Origin: an uncultured Acidobacteriota bacterium
GTDB taxonomy: Bacteria > Acidobacteriota > UBA6911 > CAINFC01
Length of the DNA: 46,124 nucleotides
NCBI GenBank assembly: GCA_903847975.1
Contig: CAINFC010000046.1
Location: 1-46,124 of the forward strand
Reading direction: 5' to 3'
In this document: piece after piece, positions 1-7,566 of the stretch
Layout of the letters: each line of letters begins with the position of its first letter
Numbering within the stretch: the stretch's first letter is position 1
Translations under genes and position numbers: made by a program
Notes under the pieces: generated by a model
What the model saw: the letters and a program-made list of their open reading frames with translations, nothing else
The model's database searches: none
Told to the model about the DNA's origin: nothing

Positions 1-3000
1 CTGGTATTCGGAGAAGAGAAGCTCGGCGTGTTGAACGCATTGAGCGCCTCCGCCCGGAATTGCAGCTGCAGCCCCTCCTTGATGCGGAAGTTCTTGAAGA
101 CCGACAAATCCCAGTTATAGAGTCCGTCGTTGCGCAGATCCGGCTGACGGGGGCCCATGTTCCCGAAGGTGAAAGCTGCCGGCTGAGAGAAGGCGGTCTT
201 ATCGAAGTAGGCATTCAGCCGGTCCTGCACTGCCCCGGTCAGCTTGCCGCTCCGCCCGGCGTTGTTGGCCCGGATGGCCATGTTGAAAATGCCGGCGCTG
301 TTCGAAGCGGAGAATCCGAGGGGAGTGCCTGTTCGCAGGTTGACCAGCCCGTTGGCCTGCCACCCGCCCAGGATCAGATCGGTGAGCTTCGACCAGCCGG
401 CCCCCCAATGGCGGCCGCGGCCGAACGGCAAATCATAAATGCCGATGATGACCGCCCGGTGGGCGATGTCGATATCCGTCAGCGCCCGGTCCGCCCGGAT
501 GTTGTAGCTGTCCTGATGCGAGAGCCCGTCGTCGATGTTTTTCGACCAGGTATAAGACATTTGCATTTGCAGTCCCTGGCTGTAGCGCTTGGTGACCGAG
601 ACCTGCAGGGAGTGATAAAAGGAGGAGGAGCCCACCGAATAAATGGGAATCACATCCGTAAACTGCGGGTAGGGGCGCAGCAGCTGGGCGCGGCTGACCT
701 TCTGACCGGCAAGAACTCCAAGGGCATAGGGCGTTCCGTAAAAGGGGTTGTCCACCTGCTCGTTGAGCTTGGATCCCAGCGACATCTGCTTGGGGTCCAG
801 CTGATTCAGGCTCAATCCCCCCTCTTCGTTGCGGTGCAGGTAATAGCCGCGCGATCCGACATAGGCGACCTCCAGCAGGGTATCGAGAGGCAGCTCACGC
901 TGCAGGTTCACGTTGATCTGCCGAGCCTTGGGAGAAAGGCAGTCCTGCGTGGGGGCCTCAATGCTGCTTCCCACCTGGGTCAGCACCCCCTGGGAGGAAC
1001 CGGAAGCCTTGGGAATCCCCAGCGGATACGGATCCTTCAGCAGGTTGTTGGGAGTGATCCCGTCGATGGTCGCCACCCAGGGCGTATCCACGCGGAAGCC
1101 CATGGTGCCCACGGTTCCGGCGGCGGCCATCTGGGAGGGGCCGTACACCACGGAAAAGCCGGCCCGAAGGACCGTTTTCGGCAGAAACTGCCAGCTCAGG
1201 CCGAATCGGGGAGCCAGGTTGTTGGTGTCGGCTTCGAACTGATTGCGGGGTATGCCCTTCACCCCCACAAAAACCAGCCCCCCCCTGGTTCCTGGAATCA
1301 CCTGCGAGAGCGGGGTGGCCGCCTGGGGATCGAAGTAGTTCATGCGGTTGAAGCGCTCGGTGCGCGGCCAGTCCACGTCGTAGCGCAAACCGAGGTTCAA
1401 GGTAAAGGTCTTGGTTACCCGGATGTCGTCCTGAAAATACCAGGCGGTATAGATGCTCTGGGTGGCCACATTCTTATAGCTGGTCTGCAGGTTGCCGCTG
1501 CTGCCGGTCCCGAGCAGCAGGGAGGCAAAGCCGTTGCCCGCGGTGCTGCTGGACTGGCTGGGGTTCGGCCCCTGGGTCATCCCCCGGCCGAAAGAGTAGG
1601 AGCTGGCCGCCCTTCCCTCGAAGACGTTCACCCGCAGCATGCGCAGATCCGTGCCGAATTTCATGGTGTGCCGGCCCTGGGTCCGGGTGAGGGCCGCCAC
1701 CCCGGTGTAGGTCATGAATCCGTTCCGCCGGTGGTCCGACGTTCCCAGCCCGCGATAGTCGCTCACCGTGAAGGTGGGGAACTGCAGGTTGTCGACGGCC
1801 GCATCGATATAGGCCGGCAGGCCCAGGCTGGAGGGAACAAACCCCAGCCCCTGGTTGGCGTAGACGTAGAGCGTGCGGGCAAAGCCGACACGGGTGTTGA
1901 GGATGGTTGTGGGTGAGAGCGTATTCGTATAGTCCACCACGCCCCCGTGGACATGATCCTCCACATTGATCCGCCCTTCGGCGATCCGGATGTTTTCCGG
2001 AAAGAAGGTGGTGGCCTTGTCGTTGTTCAAACGCCGGGAATAGCGCCCGAAAAGCCGCTGCCGGGAGGAGATGTTATGATCCACCCGGAAATCGGACTGG
2101 GTCATGTCCAGGGGCCTGGTGCCGCTGGCGGCCCAGTTGTTCTGGTTGTTGCTCTGTCCGGTGGGGGTGGTGTTGGGCAGCGGATAGTACTTGGCGAGGT
2201 TGACGGCCACCGGGTCAAAGCGGGTCTGGGGTATTTTGTTCCCGGCGAAAACATCGCGGATATAGCCCGATCCACTCGGGTTTCGCCGGGTGGTGAAGGG
2301 GTCATAAATGAGGATCGGCTGTCCGGTGGTGGTTCGGGTCTCGGAAAAATCGCCGGTCCGCTCCAGGGCCGTCGGCACGGAAGCGGTCGTGGAGTCTGCC
2401 CGGCGCTCCCGCAGGGCTTCGACCGAAACCATGAAAAAGGTCTTGTCCTTGAGAATCGGGCCGCTGAACACGCCTCCGAACTGGGATCGCTTGAAGCTGA
2501 GCAGCGGCGCGCCCCGCCGGTTGGAAAAGAAATCGTTGGCATCCAGCGCCGAGTTGCGCAGGAACTCGTAGGCGGTGCCGTGCCACTGGTTGGTGCCGGA
2601 TTTGAAAACCACGTTGAGCACGCTGCCCATGCTGCGGCCGAATTCGGCCGGGTAATCGGCGCTGAGCAGCTTGAACTCCTGAATGGCGTCCACGGAGGGA
2701 AATACGGAGATGCCGGCGAACCCGTTCACTGTCGGGTGGGCGGCAGAAACGCCGTCGATCATGGTGTCCATGGTCCGGGCCCGGGCGCCATTCACCGAGT
2801 AGCGCATTTCCCCGTAGCTGTTGCCGACGGATCCAGTCACTCCCGGGGTCAGGAACACCAGGCTGTACACGTTCCTTGTGTTGAGCGGAAGATTGACGAT
2901 GGCCCGGTTGTCCACGACTTTGGAAAGGGTGGCGTTTTCCGTCTCCAGTCCGCCCAGATCCGCGGTCACGGTGACCGACTCGGCGACTTCGCCGATGGTC

Positions 3001-3320
3001 ATGTGCACGTCGATGCGTGCGGTCTGCTGGACCTGAAGGGTGATCCCTTCCAGGATGAAATGTTTGAATCCCCTGGCGGTAACCTCCATCCGGTAATCTC
3101 CCCGGGGGAGAAGCGGAACGGTGTAGTTTCCGCCGGCATCCGTTGTCGCGGCCGCCGTCGCATTGGTCGCAATGTTTTTCACGAGGATCTCGGCACCCGG
3201 AATGACCGCCCCGCTGGCATCCACCACGATCCCGGTGATGGAGCCCGTGATACTTTGTGCCAGAAGAGGTGCTCCGGTGAACAAGACCGCGGCAAACAGC
3301 AGAAGAATTCTATTTCTCAT
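1..3320 (-). CDS. TonB-dependent receptor, Oar-like (C-terminus outside window)
   Basis: Outer-membrane receptor expected to import large or scarce ligands, probably glycan fragments, using TonB energy. Translation from the ATG at 3318-3320 gives a signal peptide (MRNRILLLFAAVLFTG, cleavage after LLAQ). A carboxypeptidase-regulatory-like domain follows (GSITGIVVDASGAVIPGAE, about residues 22-105), then a plug (DTMIDGVSAAHPTVNG) and a long barrel. The frame stays open to the window edge, about 1,106 codons, ending in the typical C-terminal FRAEALNAFNTPSF. The start is supported by GGGAGG about 7 bases upstream. It is a paralogue of the receptor at 21948-25421 and is transcribed away from the decayed block to its right. 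The ligand cannot be told from sequence. Confidence in the family is high; only the last residues are missing. Confidence 0.93.
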   Translation of the reverse strand, partial: MRNRILLLFAAVLFTGAPLLAQSITGSITGIVVDASGAVIPGAEILVKNIATNATAAATTDAGGNYTVPLLPRGDYRMEVTARGFKHFILEGITLQVQQTARIDVHMTIGEVAESVTVTADLGGLETENATLSKVVDNRAIVNLPLNTRNVYSLVFLTPGVTGSVGNSYGEMRYSVNGARARTMDTMIDGVSAAHPTVNGFAGISVFPSVDAIQEFKLLSADYPAEFGRSMGSVLNVVFKSGTNQWHGTAYEFLRNSALDANDFFSNRRGAPLLSFKRSQFGGVFSGPILKDKTFFMVSVEALRERRADSTTASVPTALERTGDFSETRTTTGQPILIYDPFTTRRNPSGSGYIRDVFAGNKIPQTRFDPVAVNLAKYYPLPNTTPTGQSNNQNNWAASGTRPLDMTQSDFRVDHNISSRQRLFGRYSRRLNNDKATTFFPENIRIAEGRINVEDHVHGGVVDYTNTLSPTTILNTRVGFARTLYVYANQGLGFVPSSLGLPAYIDAAVDNLQFPTFTVSDYRGLGTSDHRRNGFMTYTGVAALTRTQGRHTMKFGTDLRMLRVNVFEGRAASSYSFGRGMTQGPNPSQSSSTAGNGFASLLLGTGSSGNLQTSYKNVATQSIYTAWYFQDDIRVTKTFTLNLGLRYDVDWPRTERFNRMNYFDPQAATPLSQVIPGTRGGLVFVGVKGIPRNQFEADTNNLAPRFGLSWQFLPKTVLRAGFSVVYGPSQMAAAGTVGTMGFRVDTPWVATIDGITPNNLLKDPYPLGIPKASGSSQGVLTQVGSSIEAPTQDCLSPKARQINVNLQRELPLDTLLEVAYVGSRGYYLHRNEEGGLSLNQLDPKQMSLGSKLNEQVDNPFYGTPYALGVLAGQKVSRAQLLRPYPQFTDVIPIYSVGSSSFYHSLQVSVTKRYSQGLQMQMSYTWSKNIDDGLSHQDSYNIRADRALTDIDIAHRAVIIGIYDLPFGRGRHWGAGWSKLTDLILGGWQANGLVNLRTGTPLGFSASNSAGIFNMAIRANNAGRSGKLTGAVQDRLNAYFDKTAFSQPAAFTFGNMGPRQPDLRNDGLYNWDLSVFKNFRIKEGLQLQFRAEALNAFNTPSFSSPNT

Positions 3321-3341
3321 AAAGAAAGGCCTCCCACCTTA

Positions 3342-3397
3342 CCCCCGATGTGAGGGGAAATCAAAAAAAGGAAATGGTTGCGCTCCCCCGATAGGGG
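3342..3397 (-). promoter_or_regulatory. Leader with two CCCC/GGGG stem-loops upstream of the receptor
   Basis: Between the receptor start codon and the AT-rich stretch at about 3398-3412 there are two similar short dyads, CCCCCGATGTGAGGGG at 3342-3357 and CCCCCGATAGGGG at 3385-3397. Either could fold as a hairpin in the 5' leader or act as a repeated protein site. The AT-rich segment just outside them is the likely promoter, but no clean -35/-10 pair is visible. Confidence 0.3.
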
Positions 3398-3506
3398 AAT
3401 ATTAAATTAGAGCCCACCACTGCTGTCAAGCAAAAATCCAAAGGGCCGCGGTTCTCCATGGGAAAAGGGAAAGACCACAGGAAGAAAAAGAAGGACGGGA
3501 AGGAAA

Positions 3507-4712
3507 TTGTTTCGCTGCTTCGCCAAGGTCGGCTGGACCAACGGTCCCTTCGATAACTCCGCGGGCGCCCCGCCCGGACAGGAGCCAGTCAGCCTGCTGC
3601 TGGGTTTGCCGACTTCCGGGTCCTTCGATTACAACACTTCGGAAGCCTCGCAGGCCGGCTACTACGCCCTGTTTCCGCAGGACGAAATCCGCGTCAACCC
3701 TATCGGGGTCAGCGGCATCGCCCGGACGGGTTTCAGCGCTTCAACTCCCATTGCGGTCACCAACGATGGCTACCTGACCCCCTATTCTACGCTGGGCAGT
3801 CTGTTTCCCGCGGGCCTGATCCCGCCGACCGGACCCTCCCAGGGGCTGGCCACCAATCTGGGGCGCAGTGCCTCCCTGTTCAATCCCGACCGGAGCAACG
3901 GCTGTTCCCTGCGCTGGAACTTCCGTTTGCAGCGCGAACTCCCGGGGCGCATTGTCATCGAAGCGGGATATTTCGGCAACCGGGCGGCGCCGGCGCACAG
4001 GGACAACAGCGTGGCGCTCAACTTCGTTCCCGCCAGGTATCTCCGCACCTTGCCGACCCGCGACCAGAAGACCATTGACTATCTCATCGCAAACGTGGCC
4101 CATCCCTTTACCGGGCTCATGCCCGGCACCACGGTCAACGGCAGCACCGTCCAGCGACAGTAGCGGCTGATGGCATCCCCGCTCTTTACCGGCCTCTCCA
4201 AGAGCGGAGTGCCCGAAGGCGGCTCCATTTTTCATGCCATGCAGGCGCGGGCGGACAAGCGCTTTTCCAATGGTACTTTTCATTCTCAACTACCAGTGGT
4301 CCAAGCTGACCCAGTGGTTCAGCCGGCTGGATCCTTCCGACACCTTCCTGGAGCGGGTGGTGCCGGTGAAAACCGTCCCCACAACCTGACGGTGGGCGGC
4401 ATCCGGGACCTGCCCTTCGGCAGCGGCAGGAAGCTGGGGGCCGATGCCCCGCGGGTCATCTGCACCCTCATCTCCGGCTGGAACCTGAACGTGCTGTACC
4501 AGTGGCAGACCGGTCCTCCTCTGGCCTGGGGCAACGGGATCTATTACCGCGGAAAAACTTGCTCTGGAATACCGCTGCGAGTTTTCAACGCATTCAATCC
4601 TGCGTTGTTCGGCGATCCGAACCTCAGCCCGACCTCGTCCACCTTCGGGGTGATTTCCAGCCAGGCCAACAATGCGCGGCAGGTACAGATGGCGCTGCGT
4701 CGGGTGTGGTAG
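3507..4712 (+). pseudogene. Decayed TonB-dependent receptor fragment
   Basis: Remnant of the barrel of an Oar-type receptor. The first open stretch (3507-4163) reads like the middle and late barrel of the receptor at 21948-25421: SLLLGLPTSGSF, RLQRELPGRIVIEAGYFGN, NFVPARYLRTLPTRDQKTIDYL and PFTGLMPGTTVNGSTV each have a close counterpart there. A TAG and a frame change follow, then a second stretch (4170-4712) with HAMQARADKRFSNG, DLPFGSGRKLGADAP, SGWNLNVLYQWQTGPPLAWGN and the usual end of the family (FNAFNPALFGDPNLSPTSSTFG). The entire signal peptide, regulatory domain and plug are missing. About 40 residues are lost between the WGN segment and FNAF. It cannot make a working receptor. Confidence 0.85.
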
Positions 4713-4783
4713 ATTAAGAGTGGCAAGAGACAAGCAAACTGCAAGAAGGAGGAGTTGACCGTGAAAAAGGGAGTGAGGAATTC

Positions 4784-6172
4784 ATGGTAAGGATGCCCCG
4801 AAGGACTTTTCTGGCCGGCGGCAGCGTCGCCCTGTCGTCCGGGCGGGCGGCACACGCAAAGGCTTCCAGGCCGAACATCATCTTTATCCTGGCGGATGAC
4901 CTGGGATATGCCGACACCGGCTGCTTCGGCCAGAAGCGAATCCGCACGCCGAACATCGACCGCCTGGCGGCGGAGGGTACGCGTTTCACCCAATGCTACT
5001 GCGGGTCGGCGGTTTGCGCCCCGTCGCGCAACACCCTGATGACCGGACAGCACACCGGCCACACCCGCATCCGCGGCAACGCGCCCCGGGTGGGCGGCAT
5101 TCCGGCGGTCTTCGAGGAGCCCTCGCGGCGGCTTTCCCTGGAGGCCGAAGACGTTACCGTGGCCGCCCTGCTGAAAAAACAGGGCTATGCCACGGGGCTG
5201 TTCGGTAAATGGGGCATGGCGGAGCCCGGGGCTCCGGGGGCTCCGGAAAAGAAGGGATTCGACGAGTGGATCGGCTATTTCAACCAGGACCACGCGGTTT
5301 ACTACTACACTCCTTACCTGTGGCACAACGGGCGGAAAATGCTGCTCGAAGAAAACCGGGACGGGCGGCGGGGAGTCTACTCCAACGATCTTTTCACGCG
5401 GCATGCCCTGGATTTCATCGAAAAGCAGAAGCAGGGCCCATTCTTTGCCTACCTGGCCTACACCATTCCCCATGCCAACTACGAAGTGCCGGATCTTGGG
5501 GAATATGCAGGCCGGGACTGGCCCGCGGAGGCCAAAATATTCGCCGCCATGGTCAGCCGGCTGGACGGCTACGTCGGGCAGATCCTGGATCAGCTGAAGA
5601 AACTGGGCATCGACGGCAATACCATCGTCTTTTTCTGTTCGGACAACGGAGCACCCCGCAAACCGTGGGGAGATCTGTTCCGCAGCAGCCTCGATATGCG
5701 CGGGAAGAAAGGCACACTCTACGAAGGGGGCATCCGCACCGGGATGGCGGTCCGCTGGCCGGGCCGGGTGGCCGCCGGAAGGAGCAGCGAGGCGCTCTGG
5801 TACTTTCCCGATTTTCTGCCCACGGCGCTGGATCTGTCCGGTGCTCCTGCGTTTGCCGTGGCGGACGGGATTTCGGTTCTGCCCGCAATCCTTGGAAAAA
5901 AGCAGGATCTGTCCGGGCGCTGGCTCTACTGGGAATACCCGGAAAAGAACAGCTACAGCCAGGCTGTCCGCCGGGGGGCCTGGAAAGCGGTGCGCACCGG
6001 CTGGGGCGAGCCATTTGCGCTCTATAACCTGGCGGAGGATCCCGGCGAGCAGAAGGATCTGGCCGCCGCTCATCCGGAAATCGTCGCCGCAGCCGAGGCA
6101 TATGCCCGGTCGGCGCGGGTGGAGTCGCCTCACTGGCCCTCCGAAAAATCAAAATCCGATCCAACCCGGTAA
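4784..6172 (+). CDS. Secreted sulfatase, Cys-type (family S1)
   Basis: Sulfuric-ester hydrolase, likely removing sulfate from a glycan. The N-terminus MPRRTFLAGG resembles a Tat signal (RR-x-F-L), so periplasmic export is likely. Metal ligands are visible at D38-D39 (ILADDLGYAD). The sulfatase signature CAPSR sits at C78, the Cys converted to formylglycine, followed by NTLMTGQHTGHTR. FGKWG and the late metal motif SDNGAP are also present, and the C-terminus has LYNLAEDPGEQKDLA. At 462 aa it is full length for the family. ATG 4784 has GAGTGAGG just upstream; ATG 4793 is an equally possible start. A better ribosome site (AAGGAGG) precedes a GTG at 4761 that is out of frame, which may mark an old frameshift. 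No functional maturase is seen nearby. It is the only intact gene in a block of decayed ones. Confidence 0.93.
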   Translation: MVRMPRRTFLAGGSVALSSGRAAHAKASRPNIIFILADDLGYADTGCFGQKRIRTPNIDRLAAEGTRFTQCYCGSAVCAPSRNTLMTGQHTGHTRIRGNAPRVGGIPAVFEEPSRRLSLEAEDVTVAALLKKQGYATGLFGKWGMAEPGAPGAPEKKGFDEWIGYFNQDHAVYYYTPYLWHNGRKMLLEENRDGRRGVYSNDLFTRHALDFIEKQKQGPFFAYLAYTIPHANYEVPDLGEYAGRDWPAEAKIFAAMVSRLDGYVGQILDQLKKLGIDGNTIVFFCSDNGAPRKPWGDLFRSSLDMRGKKGTLYEGGIRTGMAVRWPGRVAAGRSSEALWYFPDFLPTALDLSGAPAFAVADGISVLPAILGKKQDLSGRWLYWEYPEKNSYSQAVRRGAWKAVRTGWGEPFALYNLAEDPGEQKDLAAAHPEIVAAAEAYARSARVESPHWPSEKSKSDPTR

Positions 6173-6268
6173 GGATTGCCGGAAAGCGTTTCCAGAAACA
6201 GGAAAGGAGGAGTTTCCGCAGGGACCATTCGGACCGAAGCCGGACATCTTTTTCGAGGAGCCGCGCCT

Positions 6269-6403
6269 ATGCGCGATCGCAGGCAGGCGATGGCGGCCTT
6301 GCTTGCCGGCTCCGGGGTGCTGCGCGGCCAGGCCGCGAAAACCAAGCCGCGCAAGGTTCGGTTCCTTGTAGCCGACGAAAAAACACCGTATGACCTCGAA
6401 TAA
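6269..6403 (+). CDS. Small leader-like ORF, probable gene remnant
   Basis: A 44-codon ORF with a good ribosome site (GAGGAG 7 bases before ATG). Its start, MRDRRQAMAALLAGSGVLRGQAA, looks like a twin-arginine or hydrophobic export signal followed by the beginning of a mature protein (KPRKVRFLVADEKTP). It stops after 44 residues and overlaps the start of the aldolase pseudogene (ATG 6390). The simplest reading is the 5' end of a lost exported protein, fused by deletion to what follows. I do not recognise the parent gene. Confidence 0.4.
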   Translation: MRDRRQAMAALLAGSGVLRGQAAKTKPRKVRFLVADEKTPYDLE

Positions 6404-6883
6404 ACGGAAAGAGTGCTCGGGGGCCGTCGTGCCGATGGTCATTCCTTTCTCCGCGGAGGGGAATATCGATTTCACGGCGGTGGAGAGACTGATCGGCAAC
6501 TTCATGGCTAACGACATCTGTCCGCTGGTGCTGGGAACCACCGGGGAATGCGCCTCGATTCGCGATACGGACAAGGCAGCGCTTCTTCGGTTTCTTTCCG
6601 ACCGGTTTCGCGACCGGACCGGAATCTTCGTGGCGATATCCGACAACTGTTTGCGCAAATCGGTGGAGCTGGCCAGGCTGAATTTTGACCTCGGGATCGA
6701 CCGGAATGTGGCCCTGCTGCCCCATTCGAATCGCTTCCGGCGCTGAAAGTGATGCTCGAGGTGGCGGGTCTGTGCGCCAGGACGGCGATTTCTCCTTTTA
6801 CGGAGCTGCCGCCGGAAGAAGTGGAGCAGGTTCGAAGGAGCACGGCGGAAATAATCGAAAAGTACCATCTGTCCTGGGTTTGA
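6390..6883 (+). pseudogene. DHDPS/N-acetylneuraminate lyase-type aldolase, internally deleted
   Basis: Broken relative of the aldolase at 20955-21884. The N-terminal part is clear (SGAVVPMVIPFSAEGNIDF, LVLGTTGECASI, SDNCLRKSVELA, NVALLP) and stops at 6746. In another frame the family C-terminus resumes at about 6727 (ESLPALKVMLEVAGLCART, then SPFTELPPEE, ending EKYHLSWV and TGA at 6881-6883), matching SESLTALKLMLQVAGLCGKT to KYKLSWI of the intact gene. The segment carrying the catalytic Tyr and Schiff-base Lys is deleted (roughly 450-500 bp) and the join is out of frame, so there is no activity. The two copies differ clearly at the nucleotide level, so the duplication is not recent, or they are separate homologues. 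Confidence 0.9.
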
Positions 6884-6982
6884 ACGGTTCGACAATCACA
6901 ATATCTTCGGCGGCCTGGGCTCCGCGGTGGCGGAAGTCATCGCCGAAAAGGCGCCGGCCCGGCTGCGGCGCATTGGCATGCC
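6884..6982 (+). pseudogene. Scrap of transketolase C-terminal subunit
   Basis: Immediately after the stop of the aldolase remnant lies a piece that reads FDNHNIFGGLGSAVAEVIAE and then KAPARLRRIG. This corresponds to the C-terminal domain of the transketolase subunit at 30696-31658. From 6891 to 6977 it matches 31437-31523 at 84 of 87 bases, far closer than the neighbouring aldolase remnant is to its relative. Past this point the sequence is unrelated. It has no start of its own and is a fragment left by deletion or recombination. Confidence 0.85.
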
Positions 6983-7016
6983 GTACCTTATCTTATTGCT
7001 TTTCCGGGGGCAGTAT

Positions 7017-7460
7017 TCATGCCAACTTCTTTACAATTTTTTTATATACGAAGCTCGCAATCACTATGCCAGCCAACAGGGCAAAGGCCTGGTAACAGCT
7101 CCGCAGCCAATCCGGATTTCCGAAATCTATTCCTATTATCTTCCCTAAATCCATCAAACCGTCAGGGATCGAAGCGGCGACGAAAAAGGAGGGAATGAGC
7201 GCCAGCATCTTCTTAAAGATTAGGGTTCTGTCTTTCAGGACATGCCGGGACGCCCCGGGAAGGCGCGCGTTCCAGCAAAAGTAGAAAAGGTATAAAAACA
7301 CGATTCCCCCCAGCAGCGACAAAGGGACCGCCCAAAGCATTCTGACCGGATCCGGCACGTGTCTGCTGCAGTGGGCTAGATTCACAGTAAAGCAGAAAAG
7401 ACTAAAGGCTAAGGAAAACAGAGCCAAGAAAATGAAAACACCAGATCTTCTCATTCCCAT
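7017..7460 (-). CDS. Small hydrophobic membrane protein, unknown function
   Basis: About 147 residues with four likely membrane spans: SGVFIFLALFSLAFSLFCF, MLWAVPLSLLGGIVFLYLFY, LALIPSFFVAASIPDGLMDL (weaker) and CYQAFALLAGIVIASFVYK. A basic loop lies between the second and third spans, and the protein ends in a lysine-rich tail (KKIVKKLA). I chose ATG 7460 because the first span begins just after it. The frame stays open upstream only through a TTG at 7529 and hydrophilic sequence; ATG 7454 is also possible. No family is recognised. It lies downstream of the GH95-like gene on the same strand, with about 105 bp between, so co-transcription is possible. Confidence 0.65.
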   Translation of the reverse strand: MGMRRSGVFIFLALFSLAFSLFCFTVNLAHCSRHVPDPVRMLWAVPLSLLGGIVFLYLFYFCWNARLPGASRHVLKDRTLIFKKMLALIPSFFVAASIPDGLMDLGKIIGIDFGNPDWLRSCYQAFALLAGIVIASFVYKKIVKKLA

Positions 7461-7566
7461 TTCCCCGCAGGTGTCGTTTTGCGGTCCCGCGGCGATCGAG
7501 TCGAAGTGCGGCACCAGGCTATGAATCAACGTTCGTGGTTCATCCGCGATCGCCTGAGGGTCCCCT

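Noticed and set aside
60-3353. Long plus-strand open frames over the first receptor gene
   Set aside because: They are exactly antisense, codon for codon, to a clear TonB-dependent receptor on the minus strand and resemble no protein.
4544-6133. Minus-strand open frame of about 530 codons over the sulfatase
   Set aside because: Antisense shadow of a GC-rich gene; the plus strand encodes a complete sulfatase with all motifs.
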